Source of the DNA: Streptomyces sp. GQFP
GTDB taxonomy: Bacteria; Actinomycetota; Actinomycetes; Streptomycetales; Streptomycetaceae
Length of the DNA stretch: 64,000 bases
Assembly (NCBI RefSeq): GCF_021545335.1
Contig: NZ_CP089312.1
Location: forward strand, 744,001 to 808,000
Reading direction: 5' to 3'
A program made the position numbers and the translations under genes. The notes beneath the pieces were generated by a model. That model was not told the DNA's origin and made no database searches. It saw only the letters and a program-made list of their open reading frames with translations. Shown here one piece after another: positions 34,315-42,295 of this stretch (positions are counted from its first letter, which is position 1; every line of letters starts with the position of its first letter).

Positions 34315-34656
34315 GGCCTTCCGGCCGGCAATCCGCATGGTCGCCATGCTGGAAGCGTTACAGGCCTCTGCCAACGGTGAGTTCCGGACAGCGGAACCCC
34401 CGGGGGCGCGTACAGCGGCTCCTTGAACTCCTCGAACTCCTCGTACGTCGATTCGGCGACCGCCTGGGCGACGACTTCCGGGCGGCGTAATCGACGGAGT
34501 TGACGGCGGAAAGCCGGTCCAGCACCTTGTACAACTGGGGGCGAGGGCGGCGGCGCCCAGCGCATCGGTGGCGCAATACACATGATGCCGTCGGGAAATA
34601 TCCCTCTTCTTGACTTGTGGTGTGAGAGCAACATCCCCGTCGACGAGGAAGTGCTG
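34315..34656. other. divergent promoter gap with operator site and possible degraded coding remnant
   Basis: This 342-base gap separates divergent genes. It contains operator site 9, a TTGACT box near 34612 facing the FMN reductase gene, and on the minus strand at about 34400-34560 protein-like stretches in shifted frames: LYKVLDRLSAVNSVDYAA, then EVVAQAVAESTYEEFEEFKE. Joining them needs a frameshift near 34488. It may be the tail of a decayed gene; I do not recognise the family. Confidence 0.35.
34381..34397. promoter_or_regulatory. operator-like palindrome, site 9 (perfect GTTCCG-N5-CGGAAC)
   Basis: GTTCCG-gacag-CGGAAC is a perfect 17-bp palindrome in the gap between the divergent hydrolase and FMN reductase genes. 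It is the best match of the series and the rightmost copy. Confidence 0.7.
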
Positions 34657-35145
34657 ATGCGCACGGTCGTAGTAGTCGGAAATCCAAAGCCTCGCTCGCG
34701 CACACGCCACGCCGCGGTGCTGCTGGCCGAGCGGCTCACCGGTGCCGAGCCCGACGTGGTCATCGACGTCGCCGACCTCGGACCAGGGCTGCTCGGCTGG
34801 GGCGATCCTTCGGTCGCCGTTGCGAAGGACCAGGTGAAGAGCGCCGACCTGCTCGTGGTCGCCTCCCCCACCTTCAAAGCGACCTACACGGGACTCCTCA
34901 AGCTCTTCCTCGATCAGTTCGGCGCCGGTGAACTCGGCGGCGTCACCACGGTGGCGTTGATGCTGGGCGCCGCCCCGCACCATGCGCTGGCCGTGGAACT
35001 GTCACTGAAGCCGGTGCTGGTCGAGATCGGCTGCTCGTGCCCGGCCCCGGGTCTGTATCTGCTCGACTCCGCCTACGAGGACAGTCCCGAGCTCACAGCG
35101 TGGCTCGAGCGGGCGGGCGCCGTGCTTCCGACGGAGGGTTCGTGA
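34657..35145 (+). CDS. NAD(P)H-dependent FMN reductase (flavodoxin-fold)
   Basis: A 162-residue flavodoxin-like reductase of the SsuE/EmoB type that supplies reduced FMN to a monooxygenase. Family blocks are VVVVGNPKPRSRT (phosphate-binding loop), LLVVASPTFKATYTGLLKLFLDQF and TTVALMLGAAPHHALAVELSLKPVLVEIGC. The ATG at 34657 has a GAGGAAG site six bases upstream. It overlaps the next flavin reductase gene by one base. Possible partners are the monooxygenase at 37152 or the flavin enzyme at 11983. Confidence 0.92.
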   Translation: MRTVVVVGNPKPRSRTRHAAVLLAERLTGAEPDVVIDVADLGPGLLGWGDPSVAVAKDQVKSADLLVVASPTFKATYTGLLKLFLDQFGAGELGGVTTVALMLGAAPHHALAVELSLKPVLVEIGCSCPAPGLYLLDSAYEDSPELTAWLERAGAVLPTEGS

Positions 35146-35669
35146 TGACCAGCAGCGTGGAAAGGACCGACATGCTCTTCGACCAGGCCGTGCTGCGGCG
35201 GGCCTTCGGATGCTTCCCGAGCGGGGTGACGGCCGTGTGCGGGATGCTCGACGGTGTCCCTCAGGGCATGGCGGCAAGCTCCTTCACGTCCGTGTCCCTC
35301 GCACCCCCGCTCGTGTCGGTCTGCGTGGCGCACACGTCCACGACCTGGCCGACACTGGCCGCCCTTCCCCGGATCGGGGTCAGCGTCCTCGCCGAGGGCC
35401 ACACCGGTGAGGTCTCGGCGCTGGCGTCGAAGAAGGGCGACCGGTTCGCCGACGTCTCCTGGGAGGCCGCGGAGTCGGGGGCGGTGTTCGTCCACGGCTC
35501 CACCCTGTGGCTGGAGTGCGAGGTGCACGACCAGCTCCCCGCCGGAGACCACGACGTGGTCCTGCTGAGGATCTGTTCCCTCCAGGCGAACCCGGACGTC
35601 GCCCCGATGGTCTTCCACAACAGCGGCTTCCGCCGGCTTCTCCCGGTGCGTCCGCCGCAAGCGGCGTAG
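35145..35669 (+). CDS. flavin reductase (FMN-binding split-barrel, HpaC-like)
   Basis: A 174-residue NAD(P)H:flavin reductase that gives free reduced flavin to two-component monooxygenases. The family pattern is FGCFPSGVTAVCGMLDGVPQGMAASSFTSVSLAPPLVSVCVAHTSTTWPTL. The ATG at 35145 shares a base with the previous stop codon (TGATG). Having two unrelated flavin reductases in one transcript is unusual and suggests a strong demand for reduced flavin. It ends the catabolic region, just before a perfect hairpin. Confidence 0.94.
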   Translation: MTSSVERTDMLFDQAVLRRAFGCFPSGVTAVCGMLDGVPQGMAASSFTSVSLAPPLVSVCVAHTSTTWPTLAALPRIGVSVLAEGHTGEVSALASKKGDRFADVSWEAAESGAVFVHGSTLWLECEVHDQLPAGDHDVVLLRICSLQANPDVAPMVFHNSGFRRLLPVRPPQAA

Positions 35670-35676
35670 GGGTTGT

Positions 35677-35738
35677 AGGGGCACAACGAGGAGCGGCTCG
35701 CAGCACCACTGCTGCGAGCCGCTCCTCGTTGTGCCCCT
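35677..35738. terminator. perfect 29-bp hairpin, bidirectional terminator
   Basis: Bases 35677-35705 are the exact reverse complement of 35710-35738, with a four-base CCAC loop. The stem lies between the convergent flavin reductase and MFS genes and starts eight bases after the first stop codon. It is long enough to stop transcription from either side and marks the right edge of the catabolic region. Confidence 0.93.
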
Positions 35739-35747
35739 GTCGACGGG

Positions 35748-37031
35748 CTAACGCCGCCCGCGCCGGCGACGACGCAGCTTGGACGGGCTGTCGACCCCGG
35801 TGAGGAAGAGGCCGACGGCACCGAGCGCCGAGAGGGCCCCCATCGTGATCAGCGGCCACCGGTAGCCGTCGGACCAGCCGTGCATGAGTCCGACCAGCAG
35901 CGGGCCGAGGCCCGCGCCGATCGGGTCGGCCAGGCTCAGCCGGGAGAGGACCCACGGGTAGGCGTCGAGGCCGTACGCCTCGATGGTGAACAGGGACTGC
36001 AGGATCGAGACGTTGCCCATGGCCAGTCCCAGGAGGTACGTGCCCACGCAGAGCTCGACCTCCGAGTGGGACAGGGACAGCACGAGCTGCCCGGCCGCCT
36101 GGACCAGGCCCACCCCGACGGCGAGCCGGCGCAGGCCGATCCGCGGCAGCAGCGGCATGCCGACGATCCGGCCGCTGAAGCTGCCGAGCGCCAGGATCGA
36201 CACCGCGAGGGCCGCTCCCCCGATGCCGTCCTCCTCGGCGAGCCGGACGAGGTGCGCGGTCGTGGCGACCTGGGACAGGAACAGGCAGGTCATCCCGAGG
36301 AAGAGCAGGACGAAACGCTTCTCGGTCAGCGAGGGACGCTCGCCGGGGGCGATGCCGGACGCGGCGGAGGTCGGGCGCGCGGGCGGCTCCTTGACGAAGA
36401 CGACCGCGACGCCGATCAGCACGACCACGGTGCCGCCGAGGACGGCGCTGCCGACGGTGAGGCCGTACGCGCCGAGTACCCACAGGACGGCCGGCGGGAC
36501 GACGGCACCGCCGACCGACAGGCCGGTCATGGCGAGGGTGAGCGGGCGGGCCGGGGCGTCGGGGAACCATCGGGCGACCAACGACGACACGGGGATGACC
36601 GAGGTCATGGCGCTGAACCAGCCGGACAGCGCGAAGGCCCCCCACAACTGCCAGACGGCGTGGCTGGATCCGATGCCGAACACCGAGACGCCGAGGCCCA
36701 GTGCGCCGACGGCCATGATGAGACGGGTCGACACCGTCCTCATCAGCCGCGCGGTGGCGAGTCCGCCGAACCCGCCGAAGAACGCGGACATCGTCGGGCC
36801 CGCGGACGCGACCTGGAGCGAGAAGCCGCGCTCGCTCACCAGCGCGTTGATGTACGCCGACATCGCGTAGAACGTCAGACCGCCGACGAGGCTGAGGATC
36901 GTGAACGCCAGCCCGACGACCACCCAGCCGTAGCGGCCCGCGCCGGGCCCGGCCGGGACGGCGGGGCCGCCGGGGGCCTTGGGGGCGTCGGTGGCGCCCA
37001 CGTCCGAATCGCGGGCAGGAGTGCGGGTCAT
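35748..37031 (-). CDS. MFS transporter
   Basis: A 427-residue major facilitator protein with about 12 hydrophobic segments, for example YGWVVVGLAFTILSLVGGLTFYAMSAYINALV, LIMAVGALGLGVSVFGIG and SAVLGGTVVVLIGVAVVFV before a central hydrophilic loop. The pattern resembles monocarboxylate or oxalate/formate-type carriers. It probably imports or exports a small organic acid. It lies downstream of the monooxygenase gene on the same strand (120-base gap) and belongs with the ABC importer module. Confidence 0.92.
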   Translation of the reverse strand: MTRTPARDSDVGATDAPKAPGGPAVPAGPGAGRYGWVVVGLAFTILSLVGGLTFYAMSAYINALVSERGFSLQVASAGPTMSAFFGGFGGLATARLMRTVSTRLIMAVGALGLGVSVFGIGSSHAVWQLWGAFALSGWFSAMTSVIPVSSLVARWFPDAPARPLTLAMTGLSVGGAVVPPAVLWVLGAYGLTVGSAVLGGTVVVLIGVAVVFVKEPPARPTSAASGIAPGERPSLTEKRFVLLFLGMTCLFLSQVATTAHLVRLAEEDGIGGAALAVSILALGSFSGRIVGMPLLPRIGLRRLAVGVGLVQAAGQLVLSLSHSEVELCVGTYLLGLAMGNVSILQSLFTIEAYGLDAYPWVLSRLSLADPIGAGLGPLLVGLMHGWSDGYRWPLITMGALSALGAVGLFLTGVDSPSKLRRRRRGRR

Positions 37032-37151
37032 GCGTCGGCCCCTCTCGGCTCGTTCCCTCGTGTCGTTGCCCCGTGTCGTTCCTCCGTGCGCGCGTCGGGC
37101 CGGATCGCCGGCGGCACGATGGCGTGCCGCCGGCGATCCGGCCCGGTGAGG

Positions 37152-38462
37152 TCAGAACTCAAGCAGGTTCTCGCGGAAGGTCGCGTGGGTGTACCCGTCG
37201 CGGATGAGCCCGCGCTTGCGCAGTGCCGGCGCCAGGCCGTCGGCGACCTCGCTGATGTAGCGGCGGGTCATCGGCCCGCGGATGAGGAACCCGTCACCGC
37301 CGGCCTCCTCCATGGCCTCGCCCATCTGTGCGGCGACGGTGTCGGGCGACCCGACGAACTTCATGCCGTAGCGGTCCTGGCGGGTGACCATCTCGCGCAG
37401 GGTCATGTTCTCGGTGCCCTTGAGCCGCGCCTTGGCCGTGGTGGTCTCGCCGTTGCCGAGCTGCTGGGGAACCGGGCCGTCGAGGTCGTACTTCGAGTAG
37501 TCGAAGGCGCCACCGCTCGTGTACGACATGTCCCACAGGCGGTTCTCGATGGCCGCGGGGGTGAACCTGAGGGCGTCGGCGCGGTCGAACACCTCCTGTG
37601 CGTCGGCGTCCGTCTCGCCCAGCGTCGGCAGGGCCATGAACAGGATCTTCAGGTCCTGCGGCTTGCGGCCGTGCTTGATGAGCCGCTCGTCCATGTCCTG
37701 GCGGAGCGCCTTCATCGCCGCCGGGTCCTCGGCGAGGGCGAGCATCGTGTCCGCGTGCCGGGCCGCGAGCTCCCGGCCCGGCACGGAGTTCCCCGCCTGC
37801 GCGACCACCGGCCGCCCCTGCGGTCCCGGAATGGTGTTGAGCGGCCCGCGCACCTTGAAGTGCTTGCCCTCGTGGTGGATCGGACGGACCTTGGTGTGGT
37901 CGACGTAGCGGGGCTCGTCCTGGTCCATGAGCACCGCGTCGGGGTCCCAGGACTCCCACAGGGCGGTGACGACGTCCATCCATTCCTCGGCCATGGCGTA
38001 GCGGTCGGCGTGCGCCATGTGCTGGTCGTAGCCGAAGTTCTGGGCCACCCGATGGCTCACCGAGGTGACCACGTTGACCCCGGCCCGGCCCTCGGTGAGG
38101 TGGTCCAGCGTGGTCATCAGCCGTGCGGCGATGAACGGCGGGTACTGGATCGTCGAGATCGTGCCGACCACGCCGATGTGCTTCGAGGCGGCGGTGAGCA
38201 GCGGGATGAGCGGCATGGGGTCGTTCTTCGGCGCCATCCGGCCGTACTTCAGGGTCGTCTCCATCGACCCGCCGTAGGTGTCCTCGACCATCGACGAGTC
38301 CTCGATGAACAGCATGTCGAAGCCCGCGCGCTCCAGCGCCGTCGTCAGGTCCACGTAGAACCCCGGCTTCATCCAGTCGGTGCCGTTGGTGCCGGCCCAC
38401 GGGCCGTGCCAGGGCGGCTGGATACCGAAGCCGCTGCCGAGAAACCATCCGAGACGAAACAT
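37152..38462 (-). CDS. LLM-class FMN-dependent monooxygenase, NtaA/EmoA/DszA/SnaA type
   Basis: A 436-residue luciferase-fold monooxygenase that needs reduced FMN from a separate reductase. The subfamily signature is strong: ERAGFDMLFIEDSSMVEDTYGGS, KHIGVVGTISTIQYPPFIAARLMTTLDHLTEGRAGVNVVTSVSHRVAQNFG and HADRYAMAEEWMDVVTALWESWDPDAV. Known relatives oxidise nitrilotriacetate, EDTA, dibenzothiophene sulfone, pristinamycin IIB and dimethyl sulfide. The AAGGAG site precedes the ATG at 38462. The neighbouring ABC importer genes point to a compound that must be taken up actively. The two reductases at 34657-35669 could serve it, but lie across the terminator. Confidence 0.94.
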   Translation of the reverse strand: MFRLGWFLGSGFGIQPPWHGPWAGTNGTDWMKPGFYVDLTTALERAGFDMLFIEDSSMVEDTYGGSMETTLKYGRMAPKNDPMPLIPLLTAASKHIGVVGTISTIQYPPFIAARLMTTLDHLTEGRAGVNVVTSVSHRVAQNFGYDQHMAHADRYAMAEEWMDVVTALWESWDPDAVLMDQDEPRYVDHTKVRPIHHEGKHFKVRGPLNTIPGPQGRPVVAQAGNSVPGRELAARHADTMLALAEDPAAMKALRQDMDERLIKHGRKPQDLKILFMALPTLGETDADAQEVFDRADALRFTPAAIENRLWDMSYTSGGAFDYSKYDLDGPVPQQLGNGETTTAKARLKGTENMTLREMVTRQDRYGMKFVGSPDTVAAQMGEAMEEAGGDGFLIRGPMTRRYISEVADGLAPALRKRGLIRDGYTHATFRENLLEF

Positions 38463-38529
38463 GGTCGTGCACTCCTTATACGAGTCCGGGACGAATCCTG
38501 GAGGAGTCCTGTGACGAGGACTGTGCGGG

Positions 38530-40212
38530 CTACTTGGCGGACGAGAGGGACATGGCGGAGAAGTCGGTCTGGTTGTCCGACCGCCACGCGAAGCCGTCCA
38601 CGGTCGACCGCATCGCCTTGTCCGGCTGGATCTGCGCGACGAAGACGATGGGCGCCTGGTTGACCAGGATCCGCTCCGTGGCGTTGAAGGCCTTGCCCGC
38701 GGCCTCGGTCGTCGGGTCGGCCTCGGCGTCGGCCTTGGCCTTGGCGGCGTAGAAGTCGGCGTCCTCCCACTTGGCGAGGTTGTTCGGGCTGTCCTTGCCG
38801 GTGTAGATGCCGAGTTCGTACGACGGCGTGAGGGTGGTGGCGCTGTCGCGCAGCACCCAGGCCTGGAACGTTCCTTCGGCACGGCCGGCGGTGATCGCGG
38901 CATCGGGCTGCTGGTTGATCTTCACGTCGAATCCGGCGGCCTTGGCGTACGTCTGGATCTGGATCGCCGCCTGCTGCATGTCGGGGGCGGCGGCGCTGAC
39001 GGTCAGGGTGAAGGAGACTCCGCTGCCGAAGCCGGCGGCCGCGAGCATCGACTTCGCCTTCTTCGGGTCGTAGGTGAAGTCGGTGAAGCCGGATCCGTCG
39101 TAGCCGGAGGCGTCGCTGCGCAGGAACGACGGGCCGTTGCGCTGGGCGAGGCCGTGATAGACGTTGTCGATGATCTTCTGGTAGGGCACCGCGTAGGCGA
39201 AGGCCTGCCGCACGGCGGTGTTGTCGAACGGCGCCTTGTTGGTGACCAGCGGGATCATGATGAACTGGTTCGGACTGTCGACCTCGGCGAGCTTGACCCC
39301 GGAACCGCTGGACTTGAGGTCCGTCATGTCTGCGGGCAGCAGGTTCTCGGCGAGATCGGCCTGGTTGTTCCGCACCGCGTTGGCGCGGGTGCCCGCGTCG
39401 GCGACGATCTTGATCGAGATGTTCTTGATCTTGGGCGCACCGAGGACGAACTTCGGGTTCGCCTGCAGGACCACCTGGACGCCGGGCGTGTCGGACTTCA
39501 CCTTGTACGGTCCGAACCCGTAGTTCGGGTTCTCCGACGACCAGACCACCGCGTAGGGGTCCTTGTCCGTCGCGTGCTGCTTGAGCAGCTTGCTGTCGTA
39601 GATCTGTGTCGTGCGGTCGGAGAGCAGTGCGAGCAGGGTCGTGCCGTATCCGGCGTTGGCGACCGTGATGCTGACATTGTGGTCGTCGATCTTCTTGAAC
39701 TGCTTCATGCTGGTGACGACCGGTGTCCAGACCGCCGGACCGTTGCCCTTGGGGCTCTCGAACTTCCGCGTGAAGGTGTAGATCACGTCGTCGGCGGTCA
39801 GATGGTTGCCCGCGGTGCTGATCGCGTCCTTGAGGGTGAAGGTGTAGGTGCGGCCGTCGCCGCTGACCTTGTAGCCCGACGCCAGGTATCCGTCGAACGT
39901 GTTCACGTCCTGCTGCATCGAATCGCTCTTGGAGCTCTTGACGTAGGGCTTGCGCAGCAGCGTGGCCTGCGTGTTGATCTGGGCCTCGTGGGAGGGCGCG
40001 CCGTTGTCCGGTGCCCAGCCGAGCGTGCTGTCGGGGGCGACGACCCGCAGCGTGTTGGCCGTGGTCTCGGCGCTGCTGGAGCTGCCGCTGCCCGAGCACG
40101 CGGTCAGCGCGATCGCCGCACTGGCGGTGAGGGCGACGAGGCGGAGGAACGTACCGCTTGTCGTACGACGACTGCGGCGGGATTCACCGGCGGTGCTGGC
40201 GCGTCTTGTCAT
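38530..40212 (-). CDS. ABC transporter substrate-binding lipoprotein (family 5, peptide/nickel type)
   Basis: A 560-residue lipoprotein. The signal peptide has ALTAC with the lipid-carrying Cys39. The mature part is of the SBP_bac_5 type: LTADDVIYTFTRKFESPKGNGPAVW, YGFGPYKV, IPLVTNKAPFDNTAVRQAFAYAVPYQKIIDNVYHGLAQ. It captures the substrate outside the membrane and hands it to the permeases encoded at 42296-44274. It lies 67 bases upstream of the monooxygenase gene, so uptake and oxidation are probably co-expressed. The ligand may be a peptide, metal chelate or other small molecule. Confidence 0.95.
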   Translation of the reverse strand: MTRRASTAGESRRSRRTTSGTFLRLVALTASAAIALTACSGSGSSSSAETTANTLRVVAPDSTLGWAPDNGAPSHEAQINTQATLLRKPYVKSSKSDSMQQDVNTFDGYLASGYKVSGDGRTYTFTLKDAISTAGNHLTADDVIYTFTRKFESPKGNGPAVWTPVVTSMKQFKKIDDHNVSITVANAGYGTTLLALLSDRTTQIYDSKLLKQHATDKDPYAVVWSSENPNYGFGPYKVKSDTPGVQVVLQANPKFVLGAPKIKNISIKIVADAGTRANAVRNNQADLAENLLPADMTDLKSSGSGVKLAEVDSPNQFIMIPLVTNKAPFDNTAVRQAFAYAVPYQKIIDNVYHGLAQRNGPSFLRSDASGYDGSGFTDFTYDPKKAKSMLAAAGFGSGVSFTLTVSAAAPDMQQAAIQIQTYAKAAGFDVKINQQPDAAITAGRAEGTFQAWVLRDSATTLTPSYELGIYTGKDSPNNLAKWEDADFYAAKAKADAEADPTTEAAGKAFNATERILVNQAPIVFVAQIQPDKAMRSTVDGFAWRSDNQTDFSAMSLSSAK

Positions 40213-40499
40213 CGGGGAACTTCCCTTACGGTGTGCGGGCCCGAATCCGGGTCCTTGAAAGGTCTTTTCGGTTCCTTGAAATGTATTCTGCGCTCCGCGG
40301 GGCGGGCTCGAATTGACGGCCCCCGGCTCCCTGCGGTTCTGGTATTACTCTCGACGCGCGGTGTTTCTGGCCGGGCCCGCACCGGTTACGCTCTATTGCG
40401 CCACTTGCGGGTCTCTTTTCCGGACCGGAAATGCCCCGCCGCAGCGGCGGTTTTCCCGAGTTACAATTCTGTTGCGCCGGACGGGAATTGCCCGAATAT
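40213..40499. promoter_or_regulatory. intergenic region before the binding-protein gene
   Basis: This 287-base gap lies between the ATPase and binding-protein genes, both on the minus strand. It has a near-repeat GGTCCTTGAAAGG / GGTTCCTTGAAATG at about 40250-40283 and several AT-rich patches, so it probably holds a second promoter for the binding protein, which is usually needed in excess. No operator family is recognised. Confidence 0.4.
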
Positions 40500-41336
40500 T
40501 CAGCCCTGGGCCGCTGGAGTGGCGGGTCCCCGGTAGGCGTCGAGCAGACGCATCGTGTAGGGATGCTCGGGCGCGTCGATGATGCGCTGTGTGGGCCCGT
40601 GCTCGACGATCTTTCCGTGGTACATGACGACGAGTTCGTCGGCGATGAACGCGGTGGCGGGGAGCCCGTGCGACACGAACGTGAGGCCCGCCTGCTCCTC
40701 GGCGCAGTACTTCTTCAGCAGGTTGAGGATCGAGCCCTGCACGGAGACGTCGAGTGCGGACACGACCTCGTCGCACACCAGCAGCCGGGGTGAGACGACC
40801 ATCCCCCGGGCCAGGGCGAACCTCTGGCGCTGACCGCCGGACACCTCGGAGGGATAGCGGTCCGCCTGCGCGGGCGAGAGGCCGAGCCGTTCCAGGACGC
40901 TGTCGACCCGGGCGTCGGCCGCATCCTTGTCGAGTCCGTGCAGCAGGGTCGCCGGGCGGCGTACCGCGTCGCGCAGCGTCCGACGCGGGTCGAACGACGA
41001 TGTGGTGTCCTGCCCGACGAACTGCAGGGTGCGGCGGGCATAGACACGGTCGGTCCGGGTCGCACCCAACAGGCTTGTCATCTCACGACCGTTGAGGGTG
41101 ACACTGCCCGACGAGGGGTGTTCGAGGCCGACCATCATGCGCGCCAGCGTCGACTTGCCCGAGCCGGATTCTCCGACGATGCCGATCATCTTGGTCGAGT
41201 CGAACGTCAGGGAGACATCGTCCACCGCCGTGAACCTGCCGTGGCCACGACCACCGAAGTGCTTGGACACGCCGTCGACTTCGAGCAGCGCGTACGCGGA
41301 GTCACGGCGCTGAGGCGTCTGTTCGGTGAGGGTCAT
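40500..41336 (-). CDS. ABC transporter ATP-binding protein (OppF/DppF type)
   Basis: A 278-residue ATPase. Walker A is GESGSGKST, the Q-loop region is FVGQDTTSSFDPRRTL, the signature is VSGGQRQRFALARG and Walker B is LLVCDEVVSALD. The His-loop reads VSHGLP, where SHDL is usual, which may matter little. The C-terminal HPYTMRLLDAYRG is typical of the oligopeptide family. Its ATG overlaps the stop of the other ATPase gene (ATGA), so the two are made together. Confidence 0.94.
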   Translation of the reverse strand: MTLTEQTPQRRDSAYALLEVDGVSKHFGGRGHGRFTAVDDVSLTFDSTKMIGIVGESGSGKSTLARMMVGLEHPSSGSVTLNGREMTSLLGATRTDRVYARRTLQFVGQDTTSSFDPRRTLRDAVRRPATLLHGLDKDAADARVDSVLERLGLSPAQADRYPSEVSGGQRQRFALARGMVVSPRLLVCDEVVSALDVSVQGSILNLLKKYCAEEQAGLTFVSHGLPATAFIADELVVMYHGKIVEHGPTQRIIDAPEHPYTMRLLDAYRGPATPAAQG

Positions 41337-42253
41337 CGTTCCGCTCCCGTCGCGGCGAGCTCGGCTGCGACGCGTGCCAGGGTCGGCAGCTCGTCGAGGT
41401 TCGCGCTGTCGAGCGTCGGGATGCAGCGCAACAACCCGACGGTGTAGGGGTGGGTCGCCGTCTCGGCGAGGGTCCGGGAGTCGCCGTGCTCGACGATCCG
41501 GCCTCCGTACATCACCATCGTGCGGTCCGCGTAGTCCTGGCACAGGTGGATGTCGTGGCTGACGATGAGGAGCGACGCACCGAAGTCGTCGGTGAGTTCG
41601 ACCAGCAGTTCCATCGCCTCACGGGAGAGCGAGGCGTCGAGAGCGCTCGTCGGTTCGTCGGCGATCAGCAGCTGGGGGCCGCCCGCGAGGGCGAGCGCCA
41701 GCATGGCGCGTTGGCGCATACCGCCGGACAGCTCGTAGGGGCGGGCCTTCATCACGCGGTCGGTGTCGGTGAGTCCGACCCGGGTCAGCCATTCCCTGGC
41801 CCGGTCCTTCTGCTCCTTGCGTGTCAGTTTGTCGTTGGCCCGCAGCACCGCTCGCAGCTGGCTGCCGATCGTCCACACCGGGTCGAGGGACGTCATGGCG
41901 TCCTGGAACATCATCGACATGCCCGGTGTCCGACGTGGCACGCCGGAACGTTCGGTGCGGGCGAGCGTGGCGCCGTCGAACGTCACGGTTCCGGCGGTGA
42001 TCTCCACGTCGGGCCCCGTGAGGAAGCCGGCGATGGCGAGCCCCATGGTGGTCTTGCCCGACCCGGACTCGCCGACGAGCGCGATCCGCTCGCCGCGGGC
42101 GATGGTCAGGCTCACGCCGTCCAGTGCCGTCACCGGACGGGGCCCCGAGGCGCCGTACCGCACCGTCAGGTCCGTCACGGCCAGCAGCGGCGGTGTGACA
42201 TCTTCTTCCCGCTGGTCGGGGGTCGTCGCTTCCTTGAGTGCGATCTCAGACAT
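41333..42253 (-). CDS. ABC transporter ATP-binding protein (OppD/DppD type)
   Basis: A 306-residue ATPase with Walker A GESGSGKTT, Q-loop MMFQDAMTSLDPVWTIGSQL, signature LSGGMRQRAMLALA, Walker B LLIADEPTSALDASL and His-loop VSHDI. The C-terminal HPYTVGLLRCIPTLD block marks the oligopeptide/dipeptide family. I use the ATG at 42253, which has GAGGAG six bases upstream. It lies 42 bases after the permease gene and is coupled to the next ATPase gene. Confidence 0.95.
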   Translation of the reverse strand: MSEIALKEATTPDQREEDVTPPLLAVTDLTVRYGASGPRPVTALDGVSLTIARGERIALVGESGSGKTTMGLAIAGFLTGPDVEITAGTVTFDGATLARTERSGVPRRTPGMSMMFQDAMTSLDPVWTIGSQLRAVLRANDKLTRKEQKDRAREWLTRVGLTDTDRVMKARPYELSGGMRQRAMLALALAGGPQLLIADEPTSALDASLSREAMELLVELTDDFGASLLIVSHDIHLCQDYADRTMVMYGGRIVEHGDSRTLAETATHPYTVGLLRCIPTLDSANLDELPTLARVAAELAATGAER

Positions 42254-42295
42254 GGCAGCTCCTCGTGGTGTCGTCGCCTCGGCCATGGGCCCGGT

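Noticed and set aside
40433..40452. Hairpin CCGCCG-cag-CGGCGG followed by TTTT
   Set aside because: It looks like a plus-strand terminator, but no plus-strand gene ends here and a 6-bp stem is common by chance in this GC content.
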